A DNA stretch of 64,000 nt from Evansella clarkii. GTDB lineage: Bacteria > Bacillota > Bacilli > Bacillales > Salisediminibacteriaceae. The number at the start of each line of letters is the position of its first letter. Position 1 is the first letter of the stretch. The notes under the pieces are model-generated. The model searched no databases and was not told the origin of the DNA. It saw nothing but the letters and a program-made list of their open reading frames with translations. The translations under genes were made by a program, and so were the position numbers. Shown here piece by piece: positions 38,434 to 46,497 of the stretch. Location of the stretch: assembly GCF_002019695.1 (NCBI RefSeq), contig NZ_KV917376.1:2472670-2536669 (forward strand), given 5' to 3'.

Positions 38434-39216
38434 ATGGAGCTTGAAGGATGCCGACTTTTAAATACCCGTCCGGCCCATCAAGCTTCTTCGTTAACGGAGA
38501 AGCTTGAGGAGCATGGAGCATCAGTTACAGAGCTTCCGCTTATTAAAGTAAAACGAGTTTCCTCAGCGGACACACTTGAACGAATCAGAAACAGCCTGGA
38601 AAGTTTTCACTGGATCGTCCTTACAAGCGCAAACAGCGTGGATTTTTTCTTCGAGTTTGTTAATGAGAGTGACGGCGGTGCAAGCAGTCTTTATGGCAAA
38701 CGATTCGCAGTTGTCGGAGAGAAAACTCACAACCGGCTCAGGCAAAAAGGATTTGAGGCGGAGATTGTGCCGGATGTCTTTGAGGCGGAACATTTGGCTG
38801 AAGCGCTGAAGAAAGTTATCCGGACAGATGAAAAAGTGCTTTTTCCAAGAAGCAGTCTGTCACGTGACATCCTTATCAGGCTGCTGAAGCGGGAAAACAT
38901 ACACATAGAAGCGCCAGTGCTCTATGAGACTGTGGCAGAAACTGCCCACAGAATGGAGATTAACAGACTTCTGCAGGAAAAAAGCATAGATATCATCATT
39001 TTTACAAGTCCTTCTGCTGTTTATTCGTTTTTCAGGCAGATCAGCTCTGAAAACCGGAGTAAAGGCCTGCAACACATAATGTTTGCAGTAATAGGGACCG
39101 TAACAGCGAAAGCTATACAGGATTATGGTTTTACCAATTTGATCGTCCCGGAAGTTTTTACAGTGGAAGGTCTTGTGAAAGCGATAAATGAATCAGCGGG
39201 GCAAAATATAATATAG
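38434..39216 (+). CDS. hemD: Uroporphyrinogen-III synthase
   Basis: Cyclises hydroxymethylbilane with inversion of ring D. The 260-residue protein is of a poorly conserved family, but has the usual N-terminal [20 protein letters not shown], the segment [15 protein letters not shown] and a second-domain [14 protein letters not shown]. Its place between hemC and hemB makes the assignment secure. GGGAGCTGATAAG precedes the ATG, 12 bp after hemC. Confidence 0.93.
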   Translation: MELEGCRLLNTRPAHQASSLTEKLEEHGASVTELPLIKVKRVSSADTLERIRNSLESFHWIVLTSANSVDFFFEFVNESDGGASSLYGKRFAVVGEKTHNRLRQKGFEAEIVPDVFEAEHLAEALKKVIRTDEKVLFPRSSLSRDILIRLLKRENIHIEAPVLYETVAETAHRMEINRLLQEKSIDIIIFTSPSAVYSFFRQISSENRSKGLQHIMFAVIGTVTAKAIQDYGFTNLIVPEVFTVEGLVKAINESAGQNII

Positions 39217-39310
39217 GATTTCCTTCCAGTTGCTGACTGGCAGGGAACTCTTCATCCTGGTCCCCGGTAAAGTTGTGTATCGGCAGGAAAAGATAAAAGG
39301 AGGTTTTTAT

Positions 39311-40291
39311 ATGTCATCCATCGATTTCAGACGCCACAGAAGATTGAGAAGGACTCCGGGCATCCGGAAAATGGTGCGTGAAACACATTTACATAAAGAA
39401 GATTTAATATATCCCATATTCGTTAAAGAGGGGACTAATATCAGAAATGAGGTAGCTTCTATGCCGGGGGTTTACCAGCTTTCTCTTGATCTTTTAAAGA
39501 GTGAGATGGAAGAGGTTGTCAATCTTGGCATTGAATCTGTTATTTTATTCGGGGTTCCGGATGAAAAAGACGAGGTTGGTTCCTGCGCCTACGATCAGAA
39601 TGGTGTAGTGCAGCAGGCAACAAGACAGGTTAAGCAGGCCCACCCTCACTTAACTGTTATAGCCGACACCTGCCTTTGCCAGTTTACTGACCACGGGCAT
39701 TGCGGAATTATAGAAAACGGGGAAGTATTAAACGACGAAACACTGGAGCTGCTTGTCAAAACAGCGGTTTCCCAGGCAGAAGCAGGAGCGGATATTATTG
39801 CCCCATCAAATATGATGGACGGTTTTGTTGCAGCGATCCGCCACGGACTGGATGAAGCAGGCTTTGAGAATATTCCGGTGATGAGTTATGCTGTTAAATA
39901 TGCTTCTGCATTTTACGGGCCATTCCGGGATGCAGCTCATAGTTCTCCTGCTTTCGGTGACAGAAAAACATATCAGATGGATCCGGCAAACCGGCTGGAA
40001 GCTCTCCGTGAAGCAGAATCAGATGTGGAAGAGGGAGCGGACTTCCTCATTGTAAAGCCGGCACTGTCTTATCTGGATATTATCAGAGATGTGAGAGAAA
40101 ATCATAATCTTCCTGTTGTCGCCTACAATGTCAGCGGTGAATATTCAATGATTAAAGCAGCTGCCTTAAACGGATGGATTGACGAAAAAGCTGTCGTCAT
40201 GGAAATGCTGACAAGCATGAAACGGGCCGGTGCCGATCTCATCCTTACGTATTTTTCAAAAGATGTGGCAAAATGGCTTGATGAAAAATAA
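39311..40291 (+). CDS. hemB: Delta-aminolevulinic acid dehydratase (porphobilinogen synthase)
   Basis: Condenses two 5-aminolevulinates into porphobilinogen. The 326-residue protein has the cysteine-rich zinc site [15 protein letters not shown], the lysine of [16 protein letters not shown] and the Schiff-base lysine in [16 protein letters not shown] 39311 follows AGGAGG; the frame back to 39230 is not used. It lies 94 bp after hemD in the hem operon. Confidence 0.97.
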   Translation: MSSIDFRRHRRLRRTPGIRKMVRETHLHKEDLIYPIFVKEGTNIRNEVASMPGVYQLSLDLLKSEMEEVVNLGIESVILFGVPDEKDEVGSCAYDQNGVVQQATRQVKQAHPHLTVIADTCLCQFTDHGHCGIIENGEVLNDETLELLVKTAVSQAEAGADIIAPSNMMDGFVAAIRHGLDEAGFENIPVMSYAVKYASAFYGPFRDAAHSSPAFGDRKTYQMDPANRLEALREAESDVEEGADFLIVKPALSYLDIIRDVRENHNLPVVAYNVSGEYSMIKAAALNGWIDEKAVVMEMLTSMKRAGADLILTYFSKDVAKWLDEK

Positions 40292-40402
40292 GTCAGGTTA
40301 GGATTTTTAACTTAACATTATAAGAGGCGGAATTCAGGAAAAGGAATTTCGCCTTCCATTTTAATAACAAGTAATTTCAATAAAAGAAAGGTGGACGTTA
40401 TG

Positions 40403-41698
40403 ATGGACAGAAATAAATCAGAAGCAGCGTTTGAGCAGGCGAAAAAAGTAATGCCAGGCGGTGTAAACAGTCCAGTTCGTGCTTTTAAATCAGTAAAAAT
40501 GGATCCTGTTTTTATGGAACGTGGAGAAGGGGCGCGTATCTGGGATGTAGATGGCAACGAGTACATCGACTACGTGCTGTCATGGGGCCCGCTTGTCCTT
40601 GGCCATGCGGACGGACAAGTAGTAGAAGCTCTTAAAAAGATAACTGAAAAAGGGACAAGCTTTGGTGCTCCCCATGAGCTTGAAACAAAACTTGCTGAGC
40701 TTGTAATTGAAAGAGTGCCTTCTATCGAAGTAGTACGGATGGTAAACTCCGGTACAGAGGCAACGATGAGTGCCCTTCGCCTTGCACGTGGCTATACTGG
40801 CAGAAATAAAATCGTGAAATTTGAAGGCTGCTATCATGGCCACGGAGATTCCTTACTCATAAAAGCTGGTTCAGGTGTAGCTACGTTAGGATTGCCAGAC
40901 AGCCCTGGCGTCCCTGAATCAGTGGCTAAAAATACACTGACTGTCCCTTATAACGATCTGGACAGCCTGAATGCTGCATTTGAGCAGTTCGGCGATGATA
41001 TTGCAGCTGTGATCCTTGAGCCGGTTGCAGGTAATATGGGAGTTGTTTTACCTGAGGAAGGATTCCTCCAGGGAGTACGGAAGATTACAGAAGATCACGG
41101 TTCCCTTCTCATATTTGATGAAGTAATGACAGGATTCCGTACAGATTACAACTGTGCACAGGGAGCATATGATGTCATTCCGGATTTAACTACTCTTGGA
41201 AAGGTGATCGGCGGCGGTCTACCGGTAGGGGCGTATGGAGGTAAACGGGAAATCATGGAGCAGATCGCGCCTGCGGGACCGATCTACCAGGCTGGAACTT
41301 TATCAGGTAATCCTCTGGCAATGACTGCTGGGTATGAAACACTGAACCAGCTTACTCCAGAGAGTTACGAGCATTTTGAACGATTAGGAAAAAGGCTGGA
41401 GACAGGTCTTGCCGTAGCAGCTGAAAAACATGGGATACCTCACTCCACTAGCAGAGCAGGTTCCATGGTAGGTTTCTTCTTCAATAATGAAAAGGTAACA
41501 AATTACGAGAAGGCGTCTGCTTCAGACCTTGGAATGTTCGCTTCCTACTTTAAACTTATGCTGGATGAAAGAGTGTCTCTTCCTCCATCTCAGTTTGAAG
41601 GGATGTTCCTTTCCACGAAGCATACAGAGGAAGACATTGACAGAACAATTCAGGCGGCAGAAAAAGCTTTTGCAATATTAAGCAGTGAAAAAGAATAA
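40403..41698 (+). CDS. hemL: Glutamate-1-semialdehyde 2,1-aminomutase
   Basis: PLP enzyme converting glutamate-1-semialdehyde into 5-aminolevulinate, the second step of the C5 route. The 431-residue protein has [15 protein letters not shown] near the N-terminus, [24 protein letters not shown] and the PLP lysine in [19 protein letters not shown] 40403 is chosen for spacing from AAAGGTGG; ATG 40400 is an equal alternative. Last gene of hemAXCDBL, followed by a terminator. Confidence 0.96.
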   Translation: MDRNKSEAAFEQAKKVMPGGVNSPVRAFKSVKMDPVFMERGEGARIWDVDGNEYIDYVLSWGPLVLGHADGQVVEALKKITEKGTSFGAPHELETKLAELVIERVPSIEVVRMVNSGTEATMSALRLARGYTGRNKIVKFEGCYHGHGDSLLIKAGSGVATLGLPDSPGVPESVAKNTLTVPYNDLDSLNAAFEQFGDDIAAVILEPVAGNMGVVLPEEGFLQGVRKITEDHGSLLIFDEVMTGFRTDYNCAQGAYDVIPDLTTLGKVIGGGLPVGAYGGKREIMEQIAPAGPIYQAGTLSGNPLAMTAGYETLNQLTPESYEHFERLGKRLETGLAVAAEKHGIPHSTSRAGSMVGFFFNNEKVTNYEKASASDLGMFASYFKLMLDERVSLPPSQFEGMFLSTKHTEEDIDRTIQAAEKAFAILSSEKE

Positions 41699-41717
41699 GA
41701 ATGAATGACAGCAGATT

Positions 41718-41750
41718 CCCGGCAATATTGTTTATTGCCGGGGGTTTTTA
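41718..41750 (+). terminator. Terminator of the hem operon
   Basis: CCCGGCAATA pairs with TATTGCCGGG, followed by GGTTTTTA. Confidence 0.9.
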
Positions 41751-41787
41751 TTTGTAAGTCTGGGAAATATGTCACTTTAAGGTGCAT

Positions 41788-41944
41788 AAACAAGACGTTT
41801 TCGCTTTTTCGTTACTTGTTCAAGAGCGACCAGTACAATCAGGTAACGAATGTCTCTCATTCGTGCCTTCATCCTTAGTAATCACTACACTCAGGTAACG
41901 AATAGCACTCATTCGTACCCTCGTTCAGATTAATCACCATGCTC
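41788..41944. repeat. Three-unit intergenic repeat, 52-bp period
   Basis: CAGGTAACGAA starts at 41840 and 41892, with a further CAGG at 41944, all 52 bp apart. Each of the two clear units has a small hairpin formed by ACGAAT and ATTCGT. The 52 bp before 41840 align over the TTCGT to TCAGG part as a degenerate third unit. It lies in the hemL-spoVID gap, which otherwise holds only the spoVID promoter. Confidence 0.65.
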
Positions 41945-42074
41945 AGGGCAGAAAAGAACTCTTCACTCCCCCAAAAATTCAGTTGAAAAAAGTTTATTCA
42001 ACCCTCTTAACACGATAAGTATGTGACGGCCCCTGTAAGTCCACGTACAATTGACCATGCACAATTATAAACAG

Positions 42075-42103
42075 GCATATTTCGAGGGGAATGCACATAG
42101 AAG
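42075..42103 (+). promoter_or_regulatory. Sigma-E-like promoter of spoVID
   Basis: GCATATT (42075-42081) fits the sigma-E -35 consensus KMATATT exactly. CATAGAAG (42096-42103) is close to the -10 consensus CATACAnT, with the normal 14-bp spacer. spoVID is a sigma-E gene in B. subtilis. Confidence 0.6.
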
Positions 42104-42212
42104 TGTAACGTATGAACCAATATTGGGAGACGAGTTTGGACAAAGATTTTATTAAATGCTTACATCATCAACACAATGTAAGGCAGAGTTTACTATAAAG
42201 GGGGAGTTCCGC

Positions 42213-43367
42213 TTGACTAATGAACAGCCGTCATCACTGGCATTTTCTATTAAGGAAGCAGTATGGCTAAACCGGGGAAATGAAATTGATGAGCTATTAT
42301 CTTTATCTTTAGAACCCGATGTGACAATAAAAGAGGATGACGATCAAGTACTTGTCAGAGGGTCGCTTCAGCTTGTTGGGGAATACAGGCCAAAAGAGGA
42401 AACTAACGCCCCGGTGGATGCAGATTCACTGGAAGATCAGGTATCTTTCAGGTCGGTGGAAGAAGTATCACTTAATGATGAAGGAATGGGAGTAATCCGC
42501 CATCACTTCCCGCTCGACGTTACTATTCCGAAAGAAAGAATTAACAGAATTGAAGATCTGCTTGTGACAGTTGACGCATTTGATTATGAACTGCCGGGAA
42601 GCGGGTGTATCGAACTTGACGCAAATGTTTCTATTTCCGGCATAACTAGTGAAAGAAATGCCTACAGTGAACAAGACGAAGGGGAAGATGCAGCTGAAAC
42701 CGAGTACGAGGCGGGATATACGGAAGGCTACCAACATGAAGAAGAGGATGACAGAGAGGAGCAACATTATTCCGAAGCTCATTATTTACAAGAAGAGAAT
42801 CGGGAAAACTCAGAAGAAGATGTAAAAGAACGCCATTTTCATTTTGAGGCGTACCGTCAGCAGCCCGAACCGGAAGAGCTGGATCATAATCATCACGAAG
42901 AACATCGATGGGACGGCGGCCAGCATAATTTTAATGATTATGAGGATACCGCTATATCTGCGGAAGAAAGCAGAGATATCGAGGAAAAATCAGAGGCTGC
43001 AGGGAACGAACCAAACGTAAAATTTTCTCCTGCAAAGAGCTTTAATTCTCTTAATCGTACTCCGGAAGAAACTGAGCACTATGAATCCGCAGATTCTGAT
43101 GAGGAAGTACAGCAAGAGAAAACCTCTGGACAAAAGCAAGAGGAGAATGCTTTGTATTTAACGAAAATGCTGACAAGAGGAGAAGAAAGATTTACAAGGC
43201 TGCGTATGTGTATTGTTCAGGAAGGGGAATCGCTGGAGACAATAGCTGAGAGATACAATCTTACCGTCAGCAGTCTGCTCAGAATGAACCGGTTAAATGA
43301 GGAAAGAGTGTCAGAAGGACAAATCCTCTACCTTCCTGCAAAGCAGGCGCCAGCATCCAAAGAGTGA
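42213..43367 (+). CDS. spoVID: Spore coat assembly protein SpoVID
   Basis: Mother-cell morphogenetic protein needed for coat encasement around the forespore. The 384 residues contain an N-terminal domain (about 1-150, beginning like B. subtilis SpoVID with AFSIKEAVWLNRGNEIDELL), a long acidic Glu/His/Tyr-rich middle (about 155-310), and a C-terminal LysM domain with VQEGESLETIAERYNLTVSS. Start at TTG 42213, which has AAGGGGGAG upstream; the frame back to 42156 is not similar to SpoVID. The middle region is probably disordered and poorly conserved. Confidence 0.92.
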   Translation: MTNEQPSSLAFSIKEAVWLNRGNEIDELLSLSLEPDVTIKEDDDQVLVRGSLQLVGEYRPKEETNAPVDADSLEDQVSFRSVEEVSLNDEGMGVIRHHFPLDVTIPKERINRIEDLLVTVDAFDYELPGSGCIELDANVSISGITSERNAYSEQDEGEDAAETEYEAGYTEGYQHEEEDDREEQHYSEAHYLQEENRENSEEDVKERHFHFEAYRQQPEPEELDHNHHEEHRWDGGQHNFNDYEDTAISAEESRDIEEKSEAAGNEPNVKFSPAKSFNSLNRTPEETEHYESADSDEEVQQEKTSGQKQEENALYLTKMLTRGEERFTRLRMCIVQEGESLETIAERYNLTVSSLLRMNRLNEERVSEGQILYLPAKQAPASKE

Positions 43368-43381
43368 GCGGGGGCGGTGGT

Positions 43382-44290
43382 ATGCTTAGATTAGATGCGG
43401 TACTTGAAAGCTATGGTCTTAAAGAAGGTAAATGGAAAATTGCCGGAAGCCTGCTGGAAACAGAGAAAGGGCTAAAGCGTATCCATGTCTGGACTGATAA
43501 AGCCCTTCTTAACTGGCACATCAGCTGGAGAGACCAGCTGGCAGAAAATACGGGCTGTCTGACTGACAGGATGATCCAGACAGTTCGCGGGGAGAGAATG
43601 TCGCTGTGTGACGAGGGCTGGATTACTGTGCATGATGAAGTGTCCAGCCCTTTTTCTTACAAAAATAAGGAAAAAGAAACAGGCCGTTTTTTTGGTAAAT
43701 ATTATTCTCTCAAAGTGGAAGACAAACAAACAGATGAAGACCATGCGTATTTCCCGGATTTTAATGCGGAGATCCTTGACAGGAAAGCTCATACAGGGAA
43801 GCGTGATAAAAACGGAGAGTTCGTCGAGGCTGTCAGAAAAGAAGCTTTGATGCGATATCAAAAGGCCAAGCGCCTTAACGAAAAAGCAGATCCTGCCCCT
43901 GTACCGTTTGTTTGCCCTGTACTATCACTGAATCAGGCGAGACTGGTGTACGAGAAGATGTACTGGGTAAATTCAACGGAGAAACCAGAGAGCGGGTACC
44001 GTTCTCTCAGCCGTATGTTAGGAGAATGGCTGAAGCATCAAGGAGAGAAGTCTTTATTTGCAATGCTGGACGAAATGGACTCTTATTTCCCTTTAAAAAA
44101 TAAACATGGGGTGCCCCTTCTCACGGAATGTCTCCTTCCTTGGGAGTTTGCCGACTTTATAGAAGCAGGGGAAAATCAAAGTTTTGGTGCCCGGAGAAAG
44201 GTTTTGGCAGAGAGGTGGGAAACATCGAGAGCTTTAGTGAAGGCGCTGAGTAAATGGCTTGATGTTACCCGGGAGCAGGTGAAGGTATGA
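43382..44290 (+). CDS. Unknown protein in the spoVID-ysxE operon
   Basis: A soluble, mixed-charge protein of 302 residues with no signal peptide, no membrane helix and no motif I recognise. It is rich in Trp, Lys and Glu; features include SWRDQLAENTGC and a C-terminal WETSRALVKALSKWLDVTRE. It begins 14 bp after spoVID (ATG 43382; GTG 43364 is an alternative that overlaps spoVID) and its stop overlaps the ysxE start by 4 bp. This position implies co-expression with coat morphogenesis genes under sigma-E. B. subtilis, as I recall, has spoVID directly followed by ysxE. Confidence 0.8.
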   Translation: MLRLDAVLESYGLKEGKWKIAGSLLETEKGLKRIHVWTDKALLNWHISWRDQLAENTGCLTDRMIQTVRGERMSLCDEGWITVHDEVSSPFSYKNKEKETGRFFGKYYSLKVEDKQTDEDHAYFPDFNAEILDRKAHTGKRDKNGEFVEAVRKEALMRYQKAKRLNEKADPAPVPFVCPVLSLNQARLVYEKMYWVNSTEKPESGYRSLSRMLGEWLKHQGEKSLFAMLDEMDSYFPLKNKHGVPLLTECLLPWEFADFIEAGENQSFGARRKVLAERWETSRALVKALSKWLDVTREQVKV

Positions 44291-45306
44291 ATATAGATGT
44301 GCAGCAGAAACCTCTAGGCGCAGTACTGTTTCAGTATGATATTTATCCGGAAAAGATTGAAAATGTCGGTAAGGTGAAACGTATTTTTACAGCAAACGGT
44401 CAGTATGCTTTAAAAGAAACGACAATGAATGAGGAAGAAGCCCACTGGTTTGTTCATGTGATGAGGCGCCTAGAGAGAATTGGATTCCATTATGTAGTGC
44501 CAGTGCTCCCTACTAAGTACGGTGACTATATTGTCCGTTATGGGAGCCAGACGTTTTATCTAATGCCGTGGTACGAGGATCATCAGCAGTTCAGAAGCCC
44601 GGTTTACCCTGAAGAGGTGATGGCAGAGGAACTTGCTAAGCTCCACGGGCTTACTGAGAGGACACAGGATTATTCGGAAACGGTTCTTGAGAAATCTTTT
44701 GAAACATTAAAAAAGCGCTGGGCGTACCGAAAGCTGGAGATGGAAAGGTATGCGGATAAAATAGAAGGCAATGTATATTTATCCCCGTTTGAACTGACTT
44801 TTTTGACTCATTTCCAGCGAAGCATTTTTATGGCGGATAAAGCAGAGGAACATCTGACTCTGTGGTATGAGGGGGTAAAAGAAAAAAAGAGTTTTCGCAG
44901 TGTTCTCTGCCACGGTAAACCAGCGAGAAAGCATACGTGTTTTGACAAGTATGGAACTGCATATTTCCTCAACTTTGAAAAAGCGGTTCTGGATACTCCG
45001 GCAAGAGACGTGGCTCATATGTTCCGGCACTTTTTTATGTCAAGGCCATGGGATGAACAGGAAGGGCGGCACTGGCTGCAAATATATGAAAAACATTTTG
45101 CTTTGTACGATGAAGAAAGGCATCTGTTTGTAAGCTATCTTGCTTTTCCGGAGAGCATGTATCAAATGGCGGACAGGTATATGAAGCGGGACGGGAAGTC
45201 GACAGAACTGCATTATGTGACACGCCTGGAAAAAAGAGTTCTTACTTTAAACAGGGTACAACGGTTTATGAACAGCCTCTTTTCCCCGGAAAACGAAAAC
45301 AGGTAA
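44287..45306 (+). CDS. ysxE: Spore coat protein YsxE, CotS-like kinase fold
   Basis: Coat-associated protein of 339 residues with the CotS/homoserine-kinase-like (APH) fold. Visible parts are a glycine-poor N-lobe with KRIFTANGQYALKET, the linker TFYLMPWYED, and a catalytic-loop-like CHGKPARKHTCF followed by LNFEKAVLDTPARDVA. The usual HGDxxxxN loop reads HGKPARKH, so the base Asp is replaced by Lys: catalysis is doubtful. Start overlaps the upstream gene (ATGA). Last gene of the spoVID operon. Confidence 0.9.
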   Translation: MNIDVQQKPLGAVLFQYDIYPEKIENVGKVKRIFTANGQYALKETTMNEEEAHWFVHVMRRLERIGFHYVVPVLPTKYGDYIVRYGSQTFYLMPWYEDHQQFRSPVYPEEVMAEELAKLHGLTERTQDYSETVLEKSFETLKKRWAYRKLEMERYADKIEGNVYLSPFELTFLTHFQRSIFMADKAEEHLTLWYEGVKEKKSFRSVLCHGKPARKHTCFDKYGTAYFLNFEKAVLDTPARDVAHMFRHFFMSRPWDEQEGRHWLQIYEKHFALYDEERHLFVSYLAFPESMYQMADRYMKRDGKSTELHYVTRLEKRVLTLNRVQRFMNSLFSPENENR

Positions 45307-45355
45307 AGGTACGGGAATGGCATTGTAATTTTATAAAATTGAGATTGGCACGCAA

Positions 45356-45380
45356 AGACCGGGATGTATACCCGGTCTTA
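45356..45380 (+). terminator. Hairpin after ysxE
   Basis: AAGACCGGG pairs with CCCGGTCTT around ATGTATA. The T-run is weak (ATTACTTTG), yet its position suits the end of the spoVID operon. Confidence 0.55.
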
Positions 45381-45419
45381 TTACTTTGCAATCCAATAAC
45401 CAGCTGGGTCCTCTTTATG

Positions 45420-45456
45420 GAAAAAAATGTACTCAGCTGGAGAACCAGCCGAGTAC
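45420..45456 (-). terminator. Terminator of the minus-strand small gene
   Basis: GTACTCGGCTGG pairs with CCAGCTGAGTAC on the minus strand, followed by ATTTTTTTCC. It overlaps the stop codon of the small gene at 45433-45591. Confidence 0.75.
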
Positions 45457-45591
45457 ATGGGACAGATAGAGAAAAACAAGTATTGCAAGGAGTATCATAT
45501 CAAAGGTTGTCGGCAGGAAGAGTGTACGGAGAAATTGTAAAATAATCAGTGGCAGAAGAATCTGGTAAAAAACGTCCACACTTCGCATCAT
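45433..45591 (-). CDS. Small membrane protein (52 codons), hypothetical
   Basis: A short reading frame starting ATG-ATG at 45591, with AGGTGG 9 bp upstream. The product is strongly hydrophobic, with two likely membrane helices: QILLPLIILQFLRTLFL and FDMILLAILVFLYLSHVLG. I do not recognise a family. Support comes from three independent signals: the hydrophobic pattern, an intrinsic terminator overlapping its stop, and a sigma-K-like promoter 75 bp upstream. It is convergent to the spoVID-ysxE coat operon. Expression in the mother cell during sporulation is inferred from the promoter only. Confidence 0.6.
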   Translation of the reverse strand: MMRSVDVFYQILLPLIILQFLRTLFLPTTFDMILLAILVFLYLSHVLGWFSS

Positions 45592-45666
45592 CCAGCGGGG
45601 CCACCTGAAGTGGGAGAATACTCTTTTTCTCAGCTTTCATCCCTCCCTGTGCTCATACTGTTATAT

Positions 45667-45694
45667 TATTCTATGCTCAGGCAGGGAGAAGGTG
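45667..45694 (-). promoter_or_regulatory. Sigma-K-like promoter of the small membrane gene
   Basis: On the minus strand CATAGAATA (45667-45675) fits CATAnnnTA, with CACC (45691-45694) as the -35 element after a 16-bp spacer. Confidence 0.45.
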
Positions 45695-45864
45695 TACTCC
45701 AGCCTGGTTTTTCAGATAATTTCTTTAAACGTATAACTTACTTCTGTCAGTGGTATAAATAATTCCACAGTGGCAAAGATAGATTAATGGTACTGGTTTT
45801 TAAACGCAGCAGGGCATGCAGAGTCCGGGAAAACAAAATTTTTGCGGATTTGGTCTCATAACTA

Positions 45865-45893
45865 TTGATAAACTTTTTAAATAACGTTAAAAT
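45865..45893 (+). promoter_or_regulatory. Sigma-A promoter of valS
   Basis: TTGATA (45865-45870) and TAAAAT (45888-45893) with a 17-bp spacer, directly before the T-box leader. Confidence 0.7.
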
Positions 45894-45919
45894 ACGTTAC
45901 ATACCAGACGTTGAAAAAC

Positions 45920-46332
45920 AATGAAGGGGAAGAGTACATTTTGAGCCCGACAGAGAGGGAAGCTATCACAGGGTAGTCTTTTACAGGCTGGCAGTGGTGC
46001 TGGAAGGTTTCCCGGGAGGTAGAAATGGAAGGTCGCCCTGGAGTTGCTTTTGTGAACAAGCAGACAGAAAAGGCAAGGTTACTGTCCCTGATTGGGGAAG
46101 GAAGCCTGCATCTTCATTTGACTGCTTGCAGCAAGAGCCGGTGCAGCACCGTTAAAGCTTTGAGTGTACAGTCTTATGTATAGATTCCTATGGATCCACT
46201 GCGTTTCAATGCAGGCATCCTCCATTAGGGAAATGATCTTCTTTGATTAGTAAAGAAGATGCTGAGACTGTAAACAAAGGTGGTACCGCGAGGAATTTAA
46301 CTCCCTTCGTCCTTTGACGAAGGGGGTTTTTT
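45920..46332 (+). promoter_or_regulatory. Valine T-box riboswitch
   Basis: Leader that senses uncharged tRNA-Val. The T-box sequence AAAGGTGGTACCGCG is at 46276-46290. The specifier segment GGAAGGTCGCCCTGGAG places a GTC (valine) codon at 46032-46034. The 5' part has GAAGAGTAC and AGAGAGGG of stem I. The terminator is CTCCCTTCGT (46301-46310) with ACGAAGGGGG (46317-46326) and six T. Antiterminator pairing by the T-box explains induction of valS when valine is scarce. Confidence 0.93.
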
Positions 46333-46440
46333 GTATTTTCAGCCTGTTTCAGGCGCAGGAGAATGACTATGTAAAGATGCTCCCCCTTTATCAGGCCGCA
46401 CCGTTCAGCCGTTCAACTATAAAAAATCAGCTATAACTAA

Positions 46441-46482
46441 AAAAGTTCACAAAATCGTACGGGGTCTGGCCCCCGAACTTTT
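46441..46482 (+). repeat. GGGGTCTGGCCCC repeat, copy before valS
   Basis: AAAAGTTC and GAACTTTT are inverted ends around CACAAAATCGT and the palindromic GGGGTCTGGCCCC. A second copy in opposite orientation lies before folC at 58991-59028. It lies between the T-box terminator and the valS ribosome binding site, so it will be in the valS mRNA. Confidence 0.65.
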
Positions 46483-46497
46483 GGAGGAGGAAGAATA

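Noticed and set aside
45339-45545. 68-codon plus-strand frame after ysxE
   Set aside because: It has no ribosome binding site, contains two terminator hairpins, and the better-supported gene lies on the minus strand.
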